Part shown: positions 1 through 12,639 of the stretch, one piece after another
Layout: the number at the start of each line of letters is the position of its first letter
Numbering within the stretch: the stretch's first letter is position 1
Assembly (NCBI GenBank): GCA_001939145.1
Contig: LSRX01000858.1
Location: 62,001 to 126,000 of the forward strand
DNA length: 64,000 nucleotides
Source of the DNA: Symbiodinium microadriaticum
Lineage: Eukaryota; Sar; Dinophyceae; Suessiales; Symbiodiniaceae
Direction of reading: 5' to 3'
The notes under the pieces: model-generated
Seen by the model: the letters and a program-made list of their open reading frames with translations, nothing else
Told to the model about the DNA's origin: nothing
Databases searched by the model: none
Program-made: the position numbers and the translations under genes

Positions 1-175
1 GAAGTGAGCATATCAGCGTGTGTATATAAATATGAATATAAATACAAGTATAAACATAAATATGTAAAATGCATTTAAATTTAAATATAAATATAGATAT
101 GAAAATAACGATAGGTATAATAAGAATAAACATGAATAGATATTAAAAATAGACATATAAATATAACTATAAATA

Positions 176-262
176 TAGAGATAGATAGATAGATAGATAG
201 CTAGCTAGCTAGGTAGGTAGGTAGGTAGGTAGGTAGGTAGGTAGATAGATAGAGAGTGAATA
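176..262. repeat. Tetranucleotide array (GATA / TAGC / TAGG)
   Basis: Consecutive TAGA, TAGC and TAGG units form a graded microsatellite inside an AT-rich tract (1-300). Confidence 0.95.
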
Positions 263-299
263 GCTAGATAGAGATAGAGCTCTGAAGGTGCAGACATAC

Positions 300-1600
300 C
301 TATCCGCGAGCATACTCGCAAGATTGATTCGTAGCTAGATAGGTAGAAAAGCTACAGACATTTCAACATCAGCAGTGTTTGCCAAAGCCCAAAGTATCTA
401 AGGGCAGCTGCTTTGTCTGCATCCGGCCCGGCGACTTTCGTCCCGAAAGGCGGACGAGCGGTTGACAAACAAATCCCCGCGTCAGAACCACGCTTGGGTT
501 TAAGCTTGTCAGGCACGCCGCCATCGCTTCTGCGAGCGGAATGCAGATGCTGAAGCCCAATGAGATGCTCGCGTGTTTGCCGCGCTAATGCGGAGGGCCC
601 AAAAGGTCCAAGCGGAGGCCCAGGTCCACAACTGGCGTCTCTAAGCTTTCCATGCAGTGACTGCCTTGCCATTGCAGACAAATTCAAAAGTGTTAGATCA
701 CATCATCTTTGCTGGGTTTTTGGCCAGAGCTAGACTTGACAAGCACGTGAGCAGCTCGCCAAGTTGAGAGGAAGGCATGATGCTCAAACACTTTTGTAAT
801 TACTTCGGATGTGTCAGAACTAGTGTGGCGGACTGACGGCCATGCCTACCAATATTGCTTGTGGAAGAGAGAAGAATCCGACTCAAAAACAAACGGGGAC
901 CCTCGCGGCTGCGGGTTGCAGGTGGTAGATCTGACGGTCAGCAGTAGGTTTCAGCAACTTCCAGGTCATTGAAAGGTCTTTGGAAGTTTACCATTGACAA
1001 GTAGGTTTTGCCCAAAGAACTGTGAACCCGCGCCCATCGATTTTCATGAGTAGTTGGGTCCCCACTGTCGACTTCGACTGAACAGCAGCGAACAGCACTG
1101 TGAGCTCGAGTCTGACGTTTGCACTATTTCAGAATTAGTGTCCGCGTATGTTTGCTGTTCGTGGAGTGTTCTTTCTCCATTGCGGAGAGATGTCGTTCTC
1201 AAACTTGTGCCACTCCTGGCATGACTTTTTCTACATTCGTCTCTCGGGCCCTCGCCCTGTCCAAGAGGAAGGTCTACTGCGAGCCAGGCCGCAGAGTTTG
1301 GTATCACCATGAGCAACTGAGCAACCGTCGACTTTGAGCCAGGCGACTTCCTCCGTTCTTGGGCCACAGAATCGCCCACTCTAGGACCTTAGGACATTTA
1401 GAACTTTAGCAGTAGGTGAAAGAGCTGTCCTGTCGCAAAGGGGACATTCACTGAAGCCGTTTCGCTCCTGAGCTTGTCGGATGCAAGCCAAAGCACGGCA
1501 GCAGGGGAACAGGTAGGTGTGATGCAAAAGCTCGACCTTATCGGTGCCTCTGTTTAGCTGGCCTCCTAGTCTGTGACTTCTGTGATGCTGCCTAGTACGC
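300..1600. other. No gene recognised
   Basis: Only short overlapping frames on both strands, none with a recognisable motif or consistent exon borders. Confidence 0.6.
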
Positions 1601-1609
1601 GTAACTATT

Positions 1610-2165
1610 GGGTCCTCTGGACCCCTAAGGGAAACCTTCCAAGGATCCCTTGAAGGAAGCCTTCAGGCAACCTTGTAGATGAACCTTACTTGGAGGTTCA
1701 TGGGTAGCTATAAGTAGGGTTACAAGTAGGGTTCCTTGTTTCGAGGTTCTATGGGGTTTAGGGTTTAGGGTAGTTATAAGTAGGGTGATAAGTAGGATAA
1801 CTATGCTTATAACCCATATTAGGGGGTCTTACACCCCTACTTTTTTAACTACCCATGGACCTCCAAGTATAGATCCCTTCAAAGGAAATTGAAGGGCCCC
1901 CCTAGATTACACACCACCTCTTAAAGGAACCCTTCGGTGTAGAACCCTTATAGCCTAATCTAAAAGCCTGAATCCATTATCACTATTATTCTTAGGGTTC
2001 CGTACTTTTGCTACATTATAAAGGAGCCCAAAACCGGATTCTAATCATTACGGTCCCTAAATTATGTAAGCCCTACCCATAAGTAGTTCCTTTTTGGGAT
2101 TACCTTATAGGGTTCTAAATATAGACCACAAAAAGGAACTACTCAGGGGCCTATGGGTAAACCCA
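1610..2165. mobile_element. Possible foldback or MITE-like element, AT-richer than its flanks
   Basis: The block has several inverted repeats. ACTTGGAGGTTCATGGGTAG near 1688 pairs imperfectly with CTACCCATGGACCTCCAAGT near 1848. GGGTAGTTATAAGTAGGG near 1770 pairs with a copy near 1830. AGTAGTTCCTTTTT near 2082 pairs perfectly with AAAAAGGAACTACT near 2129. It also holds two TTTAGGG units and no credible ORF. Terminal repeats and target duplications are not certain. Confidence 0.4.
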
Positions 2166-2169
2166 TTTT

Positions 2170-4100
2170 TGCAGATGCTGCAGTCACTTCCCTGTCACTC
2201 TGCTTGCCAGGGGTTTCGCTAAGGGTGCGCGGATGTGACGTGGCTAGGAGCACTTCGAATATTCCAGTTGGCAGATGCAGCGGATGAAAACTACGTCGCT
2301 TCGGCGTCACTTCGGCACCTTTGCAAGGTTGTTTTTTGGATGTGCATTGCGGGAGTTGCGACGCAAATTAGGGGCCTTGGTCTGATGTTCCGGGCAAGCA
2401 GTGATGGCGACTTGTTTTTTTTTACAAGAGTTGATGACTTGTGTCTCCACTCCCCGATGACTTGAAAGCGCATAAGACAGGAAGCACCAGCAAGGAGTGC
2501 AGTTTAGGCTGCCAAGAAAGACTTCAGTTTCATACACCCAGAAATTGGGATCTTTGTCCAGAACTGGCCACAGGCGTTTGAAGCCTTCAGGACTGCACCC
2601 CTCTGAAGCTTCCGTTTAGGAGAACCTGGTAGTTGCAGACTGCCACATACTCTGAGGCCTCGGAAGGCAAACCGTACCTCGGCTTAGCTCTCCGGCTGAG
2701 CGCCGTGCACTGGCTCTTACAGCTGTGCAATGCCGTACACCTTCCAGAACCTCTGCCCAACACCTCAGGGCTGGCGAGTCTGCCCCTTCTGGCCGTAGCT
2801 TCGCTCCTAAGCAGCCCAAACTCAGAGACATTCAGAGACATCTGCAAGTCCAGTGTTGTGGAGCTTCAACCCAAGCAACGGCCAGAGCAATGACTGGCAA
2901 AGGTGTTGATGCCTGATATGCGTTGGCATGTTGTGTATAAGTGTAGCTCGTGCCTTGCCTGACATTACACAGCATGGCTTTGGAAAGTCCCTCGACTCGA
3001 GAGAGAGGATGTCTGTGAACACACCGCGGCTACACATGCTCGCTCGTGCTCCAATACCTAATCCAATCTAGTGCTTGCACCTTGAGGAATCAGCCTGAAT
3101 GTAGAGCACTCATATATTCGTTTCAACTGAGTCATCTGTCGCATCCTTAGACACCACCGTAGCCTTTATTTGCCTGACGCAAAGCGGCTTCTGATTTTCG
3201 ACCAGGCAACAACTCTTTGCCAGGATTTTGATTCGTATCGACGGTGTGATGCAGGATGTCTCATGAAAGGTGTCTGGCCTCGGGCATAGTATCGCGAGAA
3301 CGTCTCAGGCAGAAACCAGCACTCGTAAACCTAGCGTGCCGGGTCGTTTCAGCCCCTCACAGGCCGCATCCTGCGTCAGATCGAAGATGGGGGACTGATG
3401 CCAAAGCCAAAAGCAGAGACTGGGTCTCGACTGAGGCGAGGCGAGGCGGAAGATGTCGGAAGGGGAAGGAAGGGTCGCTCAAAGAAGCAGACCAACCGTA
3501 TTCTTAGATCGCAGCAGGTCCTTGGGGACCCTTTGGAGTTGCGACAGTTTAACAATCCGGAACAGCTGGACCGTCGCTGATCAGTTTGAACTTGCTAATT
3601 AAATGGAAGCGAGTGGGAAATCCCTGGCAACCTTACATCTTAACCGGGTTGCCAACAAACCGGTCAATTCCATTTCTTGGCGCTCTGCCACGACACTTGG
3701 GAGTTGCACGTGGAAGGTGCTGCTCCAATCATGACCAAGCCGAAGACAGACATGACGTGCCTTCTCGAATCTTCAGCAAGGACAGAGCACCTTTCGGCGA
3801 CCTCCCTTTGCAGACGACAACCCGTTCCCGAGTCTGCAAGGTGTAACAAAGAGTACACTGAGTACAACGCTCTGTTTGGCAAGCGAGTGATGTAGCCCTG
3901 ACTCACAACAGCGGCAAGCTCGCCGTGGACACCGCATCAGGCTCACTCGCATGCCGCGGGTTCATCCACGCTTCGAAACTGGCAACCCCAAACATGTGCT
4001 GCGATATTTCCAAGACGTGCTGGACCCCATTCACGACGAAGCAATGGCCCAAGGCAACCTGTTCCAACAGAGACTTTGCCCAGCTCCAAATCCTGAAAGA
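2170..4100. other. No gene recognised
   Basis: Mixed short frames. The most protein-like piece is + 3990-4090 (YFQDVLDPIHDEAMAQGNLF), without clear borders. Confidence 0.5.
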
Positions 4101-4140
4101 AGAACACTTCAGAGCCCAGCCTTGGGAGGCACCAAGCCTA

Positions 4141-4581
4141 TCAACTTCTCAAGTGGTCGTCCCGGTCTCCCCCATCCTCTCTCCAAATTGCTGTGGCGGC
4201 CGGCGGTCGCCCAGAGTTCGAGGCCATACAAGCGAGCCACGTAGGTGGCTTTGTCGTGGCAGGGCAGCTCGTCCCCGAGGCCATGATCAAGTCTTCCAAG
4301 CCGGCGTCCTTCAGCAGCGGCATCATGCTCTCCAGGCAGGGCTCTAAAGTCTGACCCAAGTCTCGGTGCTTACCCGAAGCACCTGCAGGAGCGAAGCGCA
4401 GCGTCAGAAGGGCGATGAGCTGCGGATGCGCGCAGTTGCATGGCAGCATTTTATTGACTAGAACTTGGAACTTAGGAGTACCAAAGCTGTTTTCAAGTTT
4501 ATTAGTTTTGTGAATTCTTGCAGCATGTCCCCTGGATTGGCAGTTCCTGTCGCCTTCATGAGGCGGGTATCGACCCCACAA
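4141..4581 (-). CDS. Candidate exon(s) on the - strand
   Basis: The - strand frame reads HPQLIALLTLRFAPA and LEPCLESMMPLLKDAGLEDL. An overlapping frame reads DELPCHDKATYVARLYGLEL, then ERGWGRPGRPLEKL. Either, or a splice between them, could be coding; a + strand frame (3951-4090, YFQDVLDPIHDEAMAQGNLF) competes nearby. No family recognised. Confidence 0.25.
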   Translation of the reverse strand: MWGRYPPHEGDRNCQSRGHAARIHKTNKLENSFGTPKFQVLVNKMLPCNCAHPQLIALLTLRFAPAGASGKHRDLGQTLEPCLESMMPLLKDAGLEDLIMASGTSCPATTKPPTWLACMASNSGRPPAATAIWREDGGDRDDHLRS

Positions 4582-5054
4582 AGGTGGACGAGCAGTGGGC
4601 CGGAGAGGCCGCCGGGCCGCACTGAGCCGCGCTGAGCCGCGCTGAGCCCTGCCGTCTTTACTTCGGCCTCACGACCTACGTGTGACACTTCATGTCCAAC
4701 TTGCTTGGCGAGGTAATGTCGAGGAGGCAGAAGAAAGAAGCTAAGGTAGACGAGGCCACTTATTACTGGGGTCCGGAATACCTGCATGGCCTCTCAAGGC
4801 TCCTTTGCAACCCCTTCCTGAAATCTAGATGCAGCCTGTACTCAGGGTATTCGACATGTGGCGCTTGTTCTGAAGCTCCTTAGCCATAGTTTAGCTCAGT
4901 CTTCGCTAGGTGAAAGATATCCATTGAGCCTACTTGCCGTGGCATGCCGCAGTACTGCTGTTACTATAACTATGACTATTGCGGCAGATAATACTACCAT
5001 TACTATTACTTTTGCTGTTGCTACTACTTCTACTATTGCCATTATCACTGTTAC

Positions 5055-5112
5055 TGTTACTGTTAGTGTTACTACTAGTCCTCCTGCTGCTGCTGCTACT
5101 ACTACTACTACT

Positions 5113-5154
<42 letters not shown>

Positions 5155-5206
5155 GCTGCTACTACTACTACTACTGCTGCTACTACTACTACTACTACTA
5201 CTGCTG

Positions 5207-5269
<63 letters not shown>

Positions 5270-5396
5270 CTACTACTACTACTACTACTACTACGACGAC
5301 GACGACTGCTACGACTGCTACCACTGCTACTACTACTGCCACAAATTTCTACTGCCACTACTGTTACTGCTGCTGCTGCTGCTGCTGCTGCAGCAG
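5055..5396. repeat. (ACT)n / (GCT)n trinucleotide array
   Basis: About 270 bases of ACT units with scattered GCT, GCC and GAC variants are followed near 5368 by about eight TGC units. All six frames are open, giving artificial homopolymer-like ORFs. Confidence 0.97.
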
Positions 5397-6249
5397 CCAA
5401 GTGCTGAAATTTGGGTTCCCGTACAGGGTTTAGCGCATAAGTTCCGTGCAAGTGTGGTTACAGCCGACGTAGCCAGTCTAGGCAAGGGCCTTGTTGTACA
5501 AAGCGCAAGGATCTAACCCTTAAGACGGCTTCGTCAGAAATCCAGCCCTTAAGACTGCCTTTGCCAGCCCTTTCCAACAACTGTAGGTTTCACGTAGGAA
5601 GCCTCCCAGAAGCTCTTAATTGTAATGCCCGTAAAAGCTTGCCATCGAGAAGCTTGTAGGAGGCTTTGCACATTCATTTGGAGCTTATAATTCGGTTCTA
5701 ACTTGCAAAGCTATGTAAGTATGCCTGCGTGAAAGTTTTGTGATGGTGTTGCGAAAGTTCACTTTTTCCGCGAAGAAGGTCATTCCGGAATGAAGGAATT
5801 TAGATCAACAGCCATGTAGGCATGTCAAGAATGAGCATCTGAACATATGGAAAGCTGTACTCCGTGTCAGGAGCAGGAGAGAGAAAAGAAAGAGGCATCC
5901 GATCTTCCGATGGAGAAAAGTGAGGCAGTCGTTTGCTCTTTCGATTGTTGAGTCAAAAGAGGGCCGGCAGAGATTGCATGGACATACACCTACCCACAGG
6001 TTGTTGGAAAGAAGCCCGATGGGCGGCTGAAGTGGCTGCACAAGGCACGAGTATGCACGAGGGTTGAAAGTCAGATTTTGAGGTGACTGGGCCAGGCGCT
6101 TGTCCTCGCCTCCAAGGGCCGAATCCCTGCTCCAGCCATCTACGACATCGCAGCTTGGCAGGGAGGAGCCGCGTTCCCCCGTGTTCCCCCACGTGGTGAG
6201 GTGCAATCCTCGAAGTTCACGCAAGGCGTCGGCTCCAAGGCCCCGAAGG

Positions 6250-6490
6250 GGCAGAAGCGGGGCGGAGCTTCGCTTTCGCTTGCCTGAGGTGGGCATGCAG
6301 ATGAAGGGCCTCGTGCTGGCCAACCTCCATCTCTTCAAGAAGGCTGACAGTCTGACAGTCTGGCGGCTGCAAAACGAACCTGTGCAGGAGCAGCAGAAGA
6401 GCCTGCAAAACGGAAGGCGTGCGGACAGAAACAGCACAGCAATGTCTGAGGTGCACGCCGGCACACCGCTTCAACTTGCAGGTGTTTGAC
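6250..6490 (+). CDS. Exon-like block A (LVLANLHLF motif), copy 1
   Basis: The + frame reads PEVGMQMKGLVLANLHLFKK, followed by SLTVWRLQNEPVQEQQK. The core KGLVLANLHLF recurs at about 8870-8935 with mostly third-position differences, which supports this frame. The - strand carries a 219-codon Cys/Leu-rich frame (5805-6464) that I take as a shadow. Function unknown. Confidence 0.45.
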
Positions 6491-7730
6491 CCAAGGTTCA
6501 CAGTATTGGCAGTATTAGTCGCTGTAAATTCTCATCTGCTGTGCCTGTTACAAGCACTGCGCCCGGGCTACCGTAGTGTGCGTTTGTGTAAGAGCTTGCG
6601 TCATCCGATCTGCACGGAGAGGCTGATGGACTTCTCTGGTGCCGGTCCTGTCCTGAGTCAAGTCTAGTTACTAGTCGAAGTCCGAAAGCTGGTGGGCTCG
6701 AAGAATGATCTACCCCCACAGGGGCACGACAACTCGCACGACCCCTAATAAGAAGAACAAGAAGAAGCGCCTAGACTCCACGGGATCCCAGAACGATGTA
6801 GAAGCCTGAACGGCAAAGGCAAGCCCTGAGCCCCTGAACTGTGCGAGGGCTTGTAAGAAGCAAGGTCTGCAGTGTACCCAGGCCCAAATCATTTCCGGTT
6901 CTGAAAATGCAGACTTGATCGGACACAGTGCGTATCGGGGCGATTGAGGATAGGACCCAGTCGAGCATGGAATCTGCTGGGAATGTTGTCGATGTCTTGG
7001 AAATCCGGGTTTGCATAGTGAAACATAATGTGCACGCGCCAGAACCACAGAGCCACTGGCGATCCACATGGCACAAAGTACATACTGTCTCTATACAATT
7101 CTGTATACATGTGATATCGTAGTATGCTATATCATGCCTGGCCGACCTTGCTCGACCTTGCTGCAGGTGGGGGTACCTACTAGACCCTGCAATCAGAAAA
7201 GAGTACTTGGATGTAGGACATGCCAGGCCCATCGACCGAGAGACAGGGCAGGTGCTCCTTCCGAGTAGAAGCCCAGGGACGAAGACTGCCAGACTACTTC
7301 GCTCGCGCTGTTCTCTGCAGGTGTTTGCAAGCTGTTTGGTTTTGCTTGTCGAGCAGATTTGACTTGTTTTAGGATCTAGAAGGAAGTACATAAGCTCAAT
7401 ACAGCTTTAAAGCGCCCAAAACCCTCGGCGCTCTCCGCATCCTCCGCCCTATGCTCCTCGTTCCTGATGACAGTACAGCTAGCTCTGATTCCTGCGTGTG
7501 AGCACTTCAAGATTCAGCAGCAGTTTGTGCCGTAATCTGCGTGGAAGGCTTGCAGTGCACAGATCACCGAGAGCGTAAGCATGTTGCTGCTCCTGATCTT
7601 GATCACCTTCTTCAGATGCTGTTCGTGAGAAACGCATGTCGCGGGTCACTCTGGCTCTCACTCTTGACCCTCGTTTGAGATTCGCGGCTCATTGCAAGGG
7701 AAGCACACAAGCTGACATCATGTGCACTCA

Positions 7731-7900
7731 GGTGGCAGCGAGTCACGAAGTCCTTCGCCAAAGAAGCGAAAGAAGGAGAAGGCTTCGAGTGAATCGGGGT
7801 TGGCTCAGGTCCAACCGCCGCCTGGCCCTCTTGTGAGGATCGCTCGGATGAAGAGGACAGGGAGCGGGACGAGGCTAAACCCAAGCCGCATCCTCGGGAT
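7731..7900 (+). CDS. Exon-like block B (Arg/Ser, Lys-rich), copy 1
   Basis: The frame reads GGSESRSPSPKKRKKEKASS, a nuclear, SR-like basic stretch. In another frame 71 bases on comes CEDRSDEEDRERDEAKPKP. Both parts recur at 12655-12830 with the same 71-base spacing. The frame change suggests either a very short intron or a frameshift; spacing is conserved between copies. No domain beyond low-complexity charge. Confidence 0.45.
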
Positions 7901-8839
7901 GGTGCATGGATGTGCATGGTGCACGGTGTCACATGGACCAGGCAGCCATGTGGCAGACAGCTTATGCTGCAGTTTACCATGGCTTTGAATCAAGGAAAAG
8001 TAAGAAGGACAAGGACAAGGCCAAGGACTTGAACATGTTTTTGTGCCGTTGTCCGATGGCTCCAGCGAAAAAGTCTCGGCATGGGGCTCTGCGGTTCAAG
8101 GCCGAGCACAACATTTGGCCTTTGCAGCCTGCCGATCAGGATGTGGAAGATGGCCATTTCGACAAGAGCGAGGAGTGGGCATCGGAAGTCGTCAAGCGTC
8201 ACAGACGGGATGGGGATGCAGGTGGCCAGCAAGAAGCCCTCCAGCCGACTGCGCTGGTTGCACGAGGCGAGCACGCCAGGGAAGCCAAAGCCCGTCTCTG
8301 CCCGCAAATCCGCGTGACGATGCGAGAGGCCTTGGTCTCCGCCCTCCAGGGCCGCCTCGCCGCCTCGGCGATTTGCCAGGTCGTGCCGCGCTGAGACGCG
8401 AGCTTTAGACGTCGAAATTTTTGGGCTTTGGCCTTTTGGCCTTGGGCTCTTGGGCTTTTCTCTTCATATCGGCACAGCCCTGTCAGACTGAGCAGGAGGT
8501 AAACAAGCCTTCCCCACTTTGGCCGTCGACACCTTGGACTTCAGGTGCGCTCGTCGAAGTTTGCTTCTGGCCTTGGCACGGAGGCCACAGAGGGATCCAC
8601 AGAGCGACGGCAGGATCCAAAGCGTCACATGGGTTAAAGATCAAGCCAGAGATCGTGCACATCAAGCTGCTGTGTTCTGTTGCGAGCCTTCAGGACCATT
8701 CTGCAGTTGTGATGAGTACAGCAGCATGATGTTCCTTCAAGCGTTTAAGTTTAATACTTCGGATGTCTTGCTTTTTCCATGTGATTCTCATCTTTTGAAG
8801 TTCGGGTTTGTGGCCGTGCTTACCTAGCTCTCCCATCCA

Positions 8840-8965
8840 AAGGCACCTTCTACCCGGAAGAACTCTCCAGTGAGGTCGGGTTGAGAACCAAAGGCCTGGT
8901 CCTGGCCAACTTGCACCTCTTCGAAGAGGCACCTCTTGGACACACAGGGCGTGGTGTGGCGTGGT
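8840..8965 (+). CDS. Exon-like block A, copy 2
   Basis: The frame reads EELSSEVGLRTKGLVLANLH, then LFEEAPLG. It aligns without gaps to the block at 6.29 kb over about 20 residues. Differences fall largely in third positions, consistent with selection on the protein. The product is unknown. Confidence 0.45.
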
Positions 8966-9050
8966 CGGGTTAGGCTCCCATAGGCTCCCTGGACAGGAGG
9001 AGCGTGAAGAGCTGCAGCGAAGCAGGCGGTGACAGTTCGCGAAGATATAG

Positions 9051-9755
9051 CGTTGGAATTCGGGCTCGGCTTTAGCGAGGCATCCGGCTTTTAGCCGTCT
9101 TGTGTGTGATGAATTTGGGGCTGAGAATGTTAAGAAGAGTCTTGCGGCTTTCAGGAAGTGCGTGCTTGCCGTATTTCGTCGCTCGCCGGGTTGGGTCGCG
9201 AGGTGTTGGGCGAACATTGGCAGCCAAAACACGATCGTTCAAAATCGAAAGTTGCTGCGAAGGCTCATGGAGTTGGACCCCGACGGCCGATCTCTTAAAG
9301 GGCTTGTGCTGGAGCTTCGGCAAGCCGCTGTTACGAGCCGTCAACGAGCGAATCTGCACTGCATGCATGCAGGCATCGAGCTGATTTTGCAACAGAGTCT
9401 TGCTCGCCTTTTACAGCCTCATGACTGGGTACGGTTCATGATCAAACGAACCCGAAGGCCAAGGCCAGGAAAGGATCAAAAGGCTCCCCGGCCACGGTCT
9501 CGCAGCCAACGCCACTTCACACCCCAAAGCCAAAAGCCACAGCCCACGACAGTACCGTACCACACTATCCCAGTCGCTGCAAGCCATAGATTAGATGCAG
9601 CATGTCCCCAGGTCTCAAGCCGGTCACAGGAAATGTTGCTATGCACACTCTTTGCCTCGGCTCTCCTGCAAAAACTAGACCCTGAATACTATGTGCCAAA
9701 ATTTCGTTGGAGATTTGGGATAGTTGTTTGGTGCTCAGTGCTAGGATTAGTATGA
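9051..9755 (+). CDS. Unrecognised open frame of about 235 codons
   Basis: The frame is open from 9051 (after TAG at 9048) to 9755. It contains CDEFGAENVKKSLAAFRKCV, then LLRRLMELDPDGRSLKGLVL, basic and helical. The second half (after about 9440) is Arg/Pro/Ser/Gln-rich and less protein-like, so the real exon may end earlier. No family recognised. It sits 100 bases downstream of the second LVLANLHLF block and could belong to the same gene. The reverse strand is also partly open, which weakens the case. Confidence 0.35.
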   Translation, partial: RWNSGSALARHPAFSRLVCDEFGAENVKKSLAAFRKCVLAVFRRSPGWVARCWANIGSQNTIVQNRKLLRRLMELDPDGRSLKGLVLELRQAAVTSRQRANLHCMHAGIELILQQSLARLLQPHDWVRFMIKRTRRPRPGKDQKAPRPRSRSQRHFTPQSQKPQPTTVPYHTIPVAASHRLDAACPQVSSRSQEMLLCTLFASALLQKLDPEYYVPKFRWRFGIVVWCSVLGLV

Positions 9756-9904
9756 TTCGTACTCGAGTACACCCGGCGGTTCGAGCGGCTTTGATTCAAG
9801 CATTTAAGCACCTAGCCAGATTCGAGCATGCGCGTTGCGAGCACGCGCGATCCAGAATCCATGCAGCTACAACTCAAGCATCAAAGATTCAAGCCCAAGG
9901 CTTA

Positions 9905-10125
9905 TAAGGTGCATTTTATGGTTAGGGTTTGAGGCAGGTTTCGGGGTTTAGGGTATGTCGGTTCAAATTGTTGGGATTTTGGGATAGGGCGTGTTTGAGA
10001 TATCACTAGGCAGGGAGAGCGGAATGTTTAGGGTTTAGGGTTTCGGCTTCACGGTTCAAGAGCTTCGAGTCATAGGAGTTTAAGGGTTTCTACGGTTTAG
10101 GGTTTAGGGTTTAAAGCTTCGGGAA
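9905..10125. repeat. Degenerate telomere-like (TTTAGGG) patch
   Basis: Several TTTAGGG units (for example near 10026 and 10098) sit among decayed variants such as TTTGAGG and TTTCGGG. Confidence 0.8.
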
Positions 10126-10197
10126 AATGCACGTGGGCATCCAGGGACGAGTTAGGCATGTGACAGTTTGCGCTCCACTTCAGGTCAAACTTACAGG

Positions 10198-11645
10198 CGG
10201 ATGCTGAAGCCGTGGTGGGTCAAGAAGTTTTCAGCTTGAGCAGTTCCTCCTTGTGACGTCATGTCGGGCCAACCAACACCGGAGCCGGTAGTTATAACTA
10301 CCATCCGTGTGCTATGAGGCAGAGGAGGTCGTGCTCATGGAGGCTGAGCACCGCAAGCCCTTAGAGCATCAACTGGGGGCTTGGTCCCACGACTCCCAAG
10401 CTGGATCGTCGACCAGAAGAAGTGCCGAGAGGTTTAGACTTCAGGGTCAGGGTTGGGGAAGACTGCAGAGTTGGGAAAATTGTGGATGCTTTTATGAAGA
10501 TTGACCATTATAGCAGAAAGGAAGCAAAGGAAACATAACAAATCAGCCGGCTAAAAGAAAGCGCATTACAGACTCCCCCAAATTAGCAGCGAAGTGAATA
10601 AGCAAAAAAGCATTATAGATCAGCGCGCTCAGGAGGAGGATGACCGCAACCACTTGGATGATGGCGATACTGAGCCTTCGATGAGGAAACAACGCTTCCA
10701 GGGATGTATTCTTGTCCGCGACCGACCCATTTTCCATGCAGATGGAGCAAGGAAAGCATGGGGACTTGGCATTTTGATGTGCCGTGGCTGGCAGGTCACG
10801 CAAGATAACTTAAGAGTTTTCAATCCTGCAGCAGTTGGTGATGTTGCACCATGGTCCCTGGCCGCTTGTGTGGCCGACAACGATTGCCTGTTTGGAGTCC
10901 GTTGAGGCGGTTTCTCGTCACAAGAACAAAGTACAAGTCGGGCCGACAAAGGCGACCTCAGCCTCGGTTGTGTGGGTGTGGGACTAGTTTCGGACGTGGG
11001 TAGTTGGTCAGGACCTCAACGTTTTTTGTGTTCCGCCAACCTTTCAGATGCCATTTCCAAAGGTGAGTGGCAGCTTAATGACCAGTTCGGGTGTGAGAGA
11101 CAAGAACTCCAGTCCTTGGCAGTTTGGGACTCCCTGGCCGAGACTCTTGCGGCACCAGTCAGCCCTGAAGCTGGGCTTTTCGAAAGATTCGTGTACCTAC
11201 TCGCTGTGCCACCGGTCGCCCAGTGAGTCGCACATGAGGGTGGTCGAGTCCCACGCGAGAGTGGAAGATTCGCAGACCGACCAGTTCGCCTATGAAAGGC
11301 TTCAGCAGGCTTTCTGTGAGTTTCGAATTCCAGTGTTCTGCGGGTAGTGGAAAAGGGGGGAATGTTTCAATAATACTGTTCGCTCGATTTTCACGAAGCA
11401 GGACTTGCCGGCAAATGCACATGTGTGCGGTGGATGCTGAAGCCGTGGTGTGCCAAGAAGTTTTTCAGCTCCCACCACACCCGCCCAGAGGCAGTTTCGC
11501 GGACCGATCAGTTCGCTTTTGAAAGGCTTGAGCAAGTTGTCTGCGAGTTTCGAACCGCACTACTTTGCGTGTAGTGGAAAAGATCGGGAACATTTCAATA
11601 GTTTGTTCGTTCGATCTTTCACGAAGCAGAGCTTGTCATCTCGTA
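10198..11645 (+). repeat. Local divergent direct repeats, partly coding-like
   Basis: Two units about 234 bases apart (11268-11410 and 11503-11640) share GACCGAYCAGTTCGC, GAGTTTCGA, GTAGTGGAAAAG and CACGAAGCAG blocks. In one frame they read TDQFAYERLQQAFCEFR and TDQFAFERLEQVVCEFR. A further segment, GGATGCTGAAGCCGTGGTG, occurs at about 10199 and again at about 11425. Either tandem-duplicated exons or a short dispersed repeat. Confidence 0.7.
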
Positions 11646-12639
11646 GTTAAAGGTGCATGGATGCTCAGTATCCCAACCGTAGGTCGGGCATGTTCCAAAC
11701 ACCTCGCAGCTCCTCGTTTCCAGTTGAAGGACGTTATGATGACGGTTGCAGCGAATGGAATCCTTGGCGTGCACAAATCGGTTTTTTACTCGCCCCCCCC
11801 AAGACCGAGCTTCAGCCGTGGCGACATCGCGAAAGCATTGGCATAGCGTCAATCAAAATCCAACAATTTCACCTGCGAAAGGAACCCATAATCGTGCCTT
11901 GACTGTCAAGGCCAAGACTGGACCTAGCCGGCAACTTCACATATAGTTGAAAAATTGCAACATACAGAGAAAAAGGCGAACTCATTGCAAACTGCACGTT
12001 TCGTTGCAATGCTGTTTTCGAAGGTCGCAAACCCTCGCCACGACACCGTCCAACATTCATTCAATGCGAAAACGCAGTATCGACAGAATATGACAGAATG
12101 TCTACGTCCAACTCAAAGAGACTCAAATCCATACGTGTCAAACGCAGAATCATACTGATGCTCGTCACCTACCAGTACCTGAGTGTCATGTTGAACATCC
12201 AAGAGGTGCCGAGCTAGGCAGCACAACAATCGCAATCTTGATAGCGAAACCAGAGAACCTGAGGTGCTGAGTGGGCACGCCACCAGAAACCATTGGAAGC
12301 ATGACCGTTGCTACCTGTGATGCATTGGCATGGGCAACCTCAGCGCAACCTCTGAAGCAACATGCCGCAGAATCATGCAGAATCCATACCTTTAAGCTGA
12401 AGCTCCAATGCAGCTTCAATTTCCGCTAGGACATGAAACGATGTGAACATTCGCCGTGTTTTGTTGTGATTTGTTGTGTGGTGGGTGCTGCTTGTCCTCA
12501 GTTTTTCCAAAAACCCAAGAGCTTCTCACCTCAAGAAATCAGGTGACGACGATGGAGACAGCCACTTGCCCAGACTACAAGTGTCGCAGGTTGTTTGGCC
12601 TTTCCCTGGGAAAGAACGGCGGAAGACCTGTTCTGGACA

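Noticed and set aside
4858..5451. Long frames of Thr, Val, Leu or Ser runs over the ACT array
   Set aside because: All frames are open because the unit is a trinucleotide without stops; no unique sequence supports a protein.
5805..6464. 219-codon - strand frame
   Set aside because: Cys/Leu-rich, unlike a known protein, and the + strand carries block A, which is conserved in a second copy.
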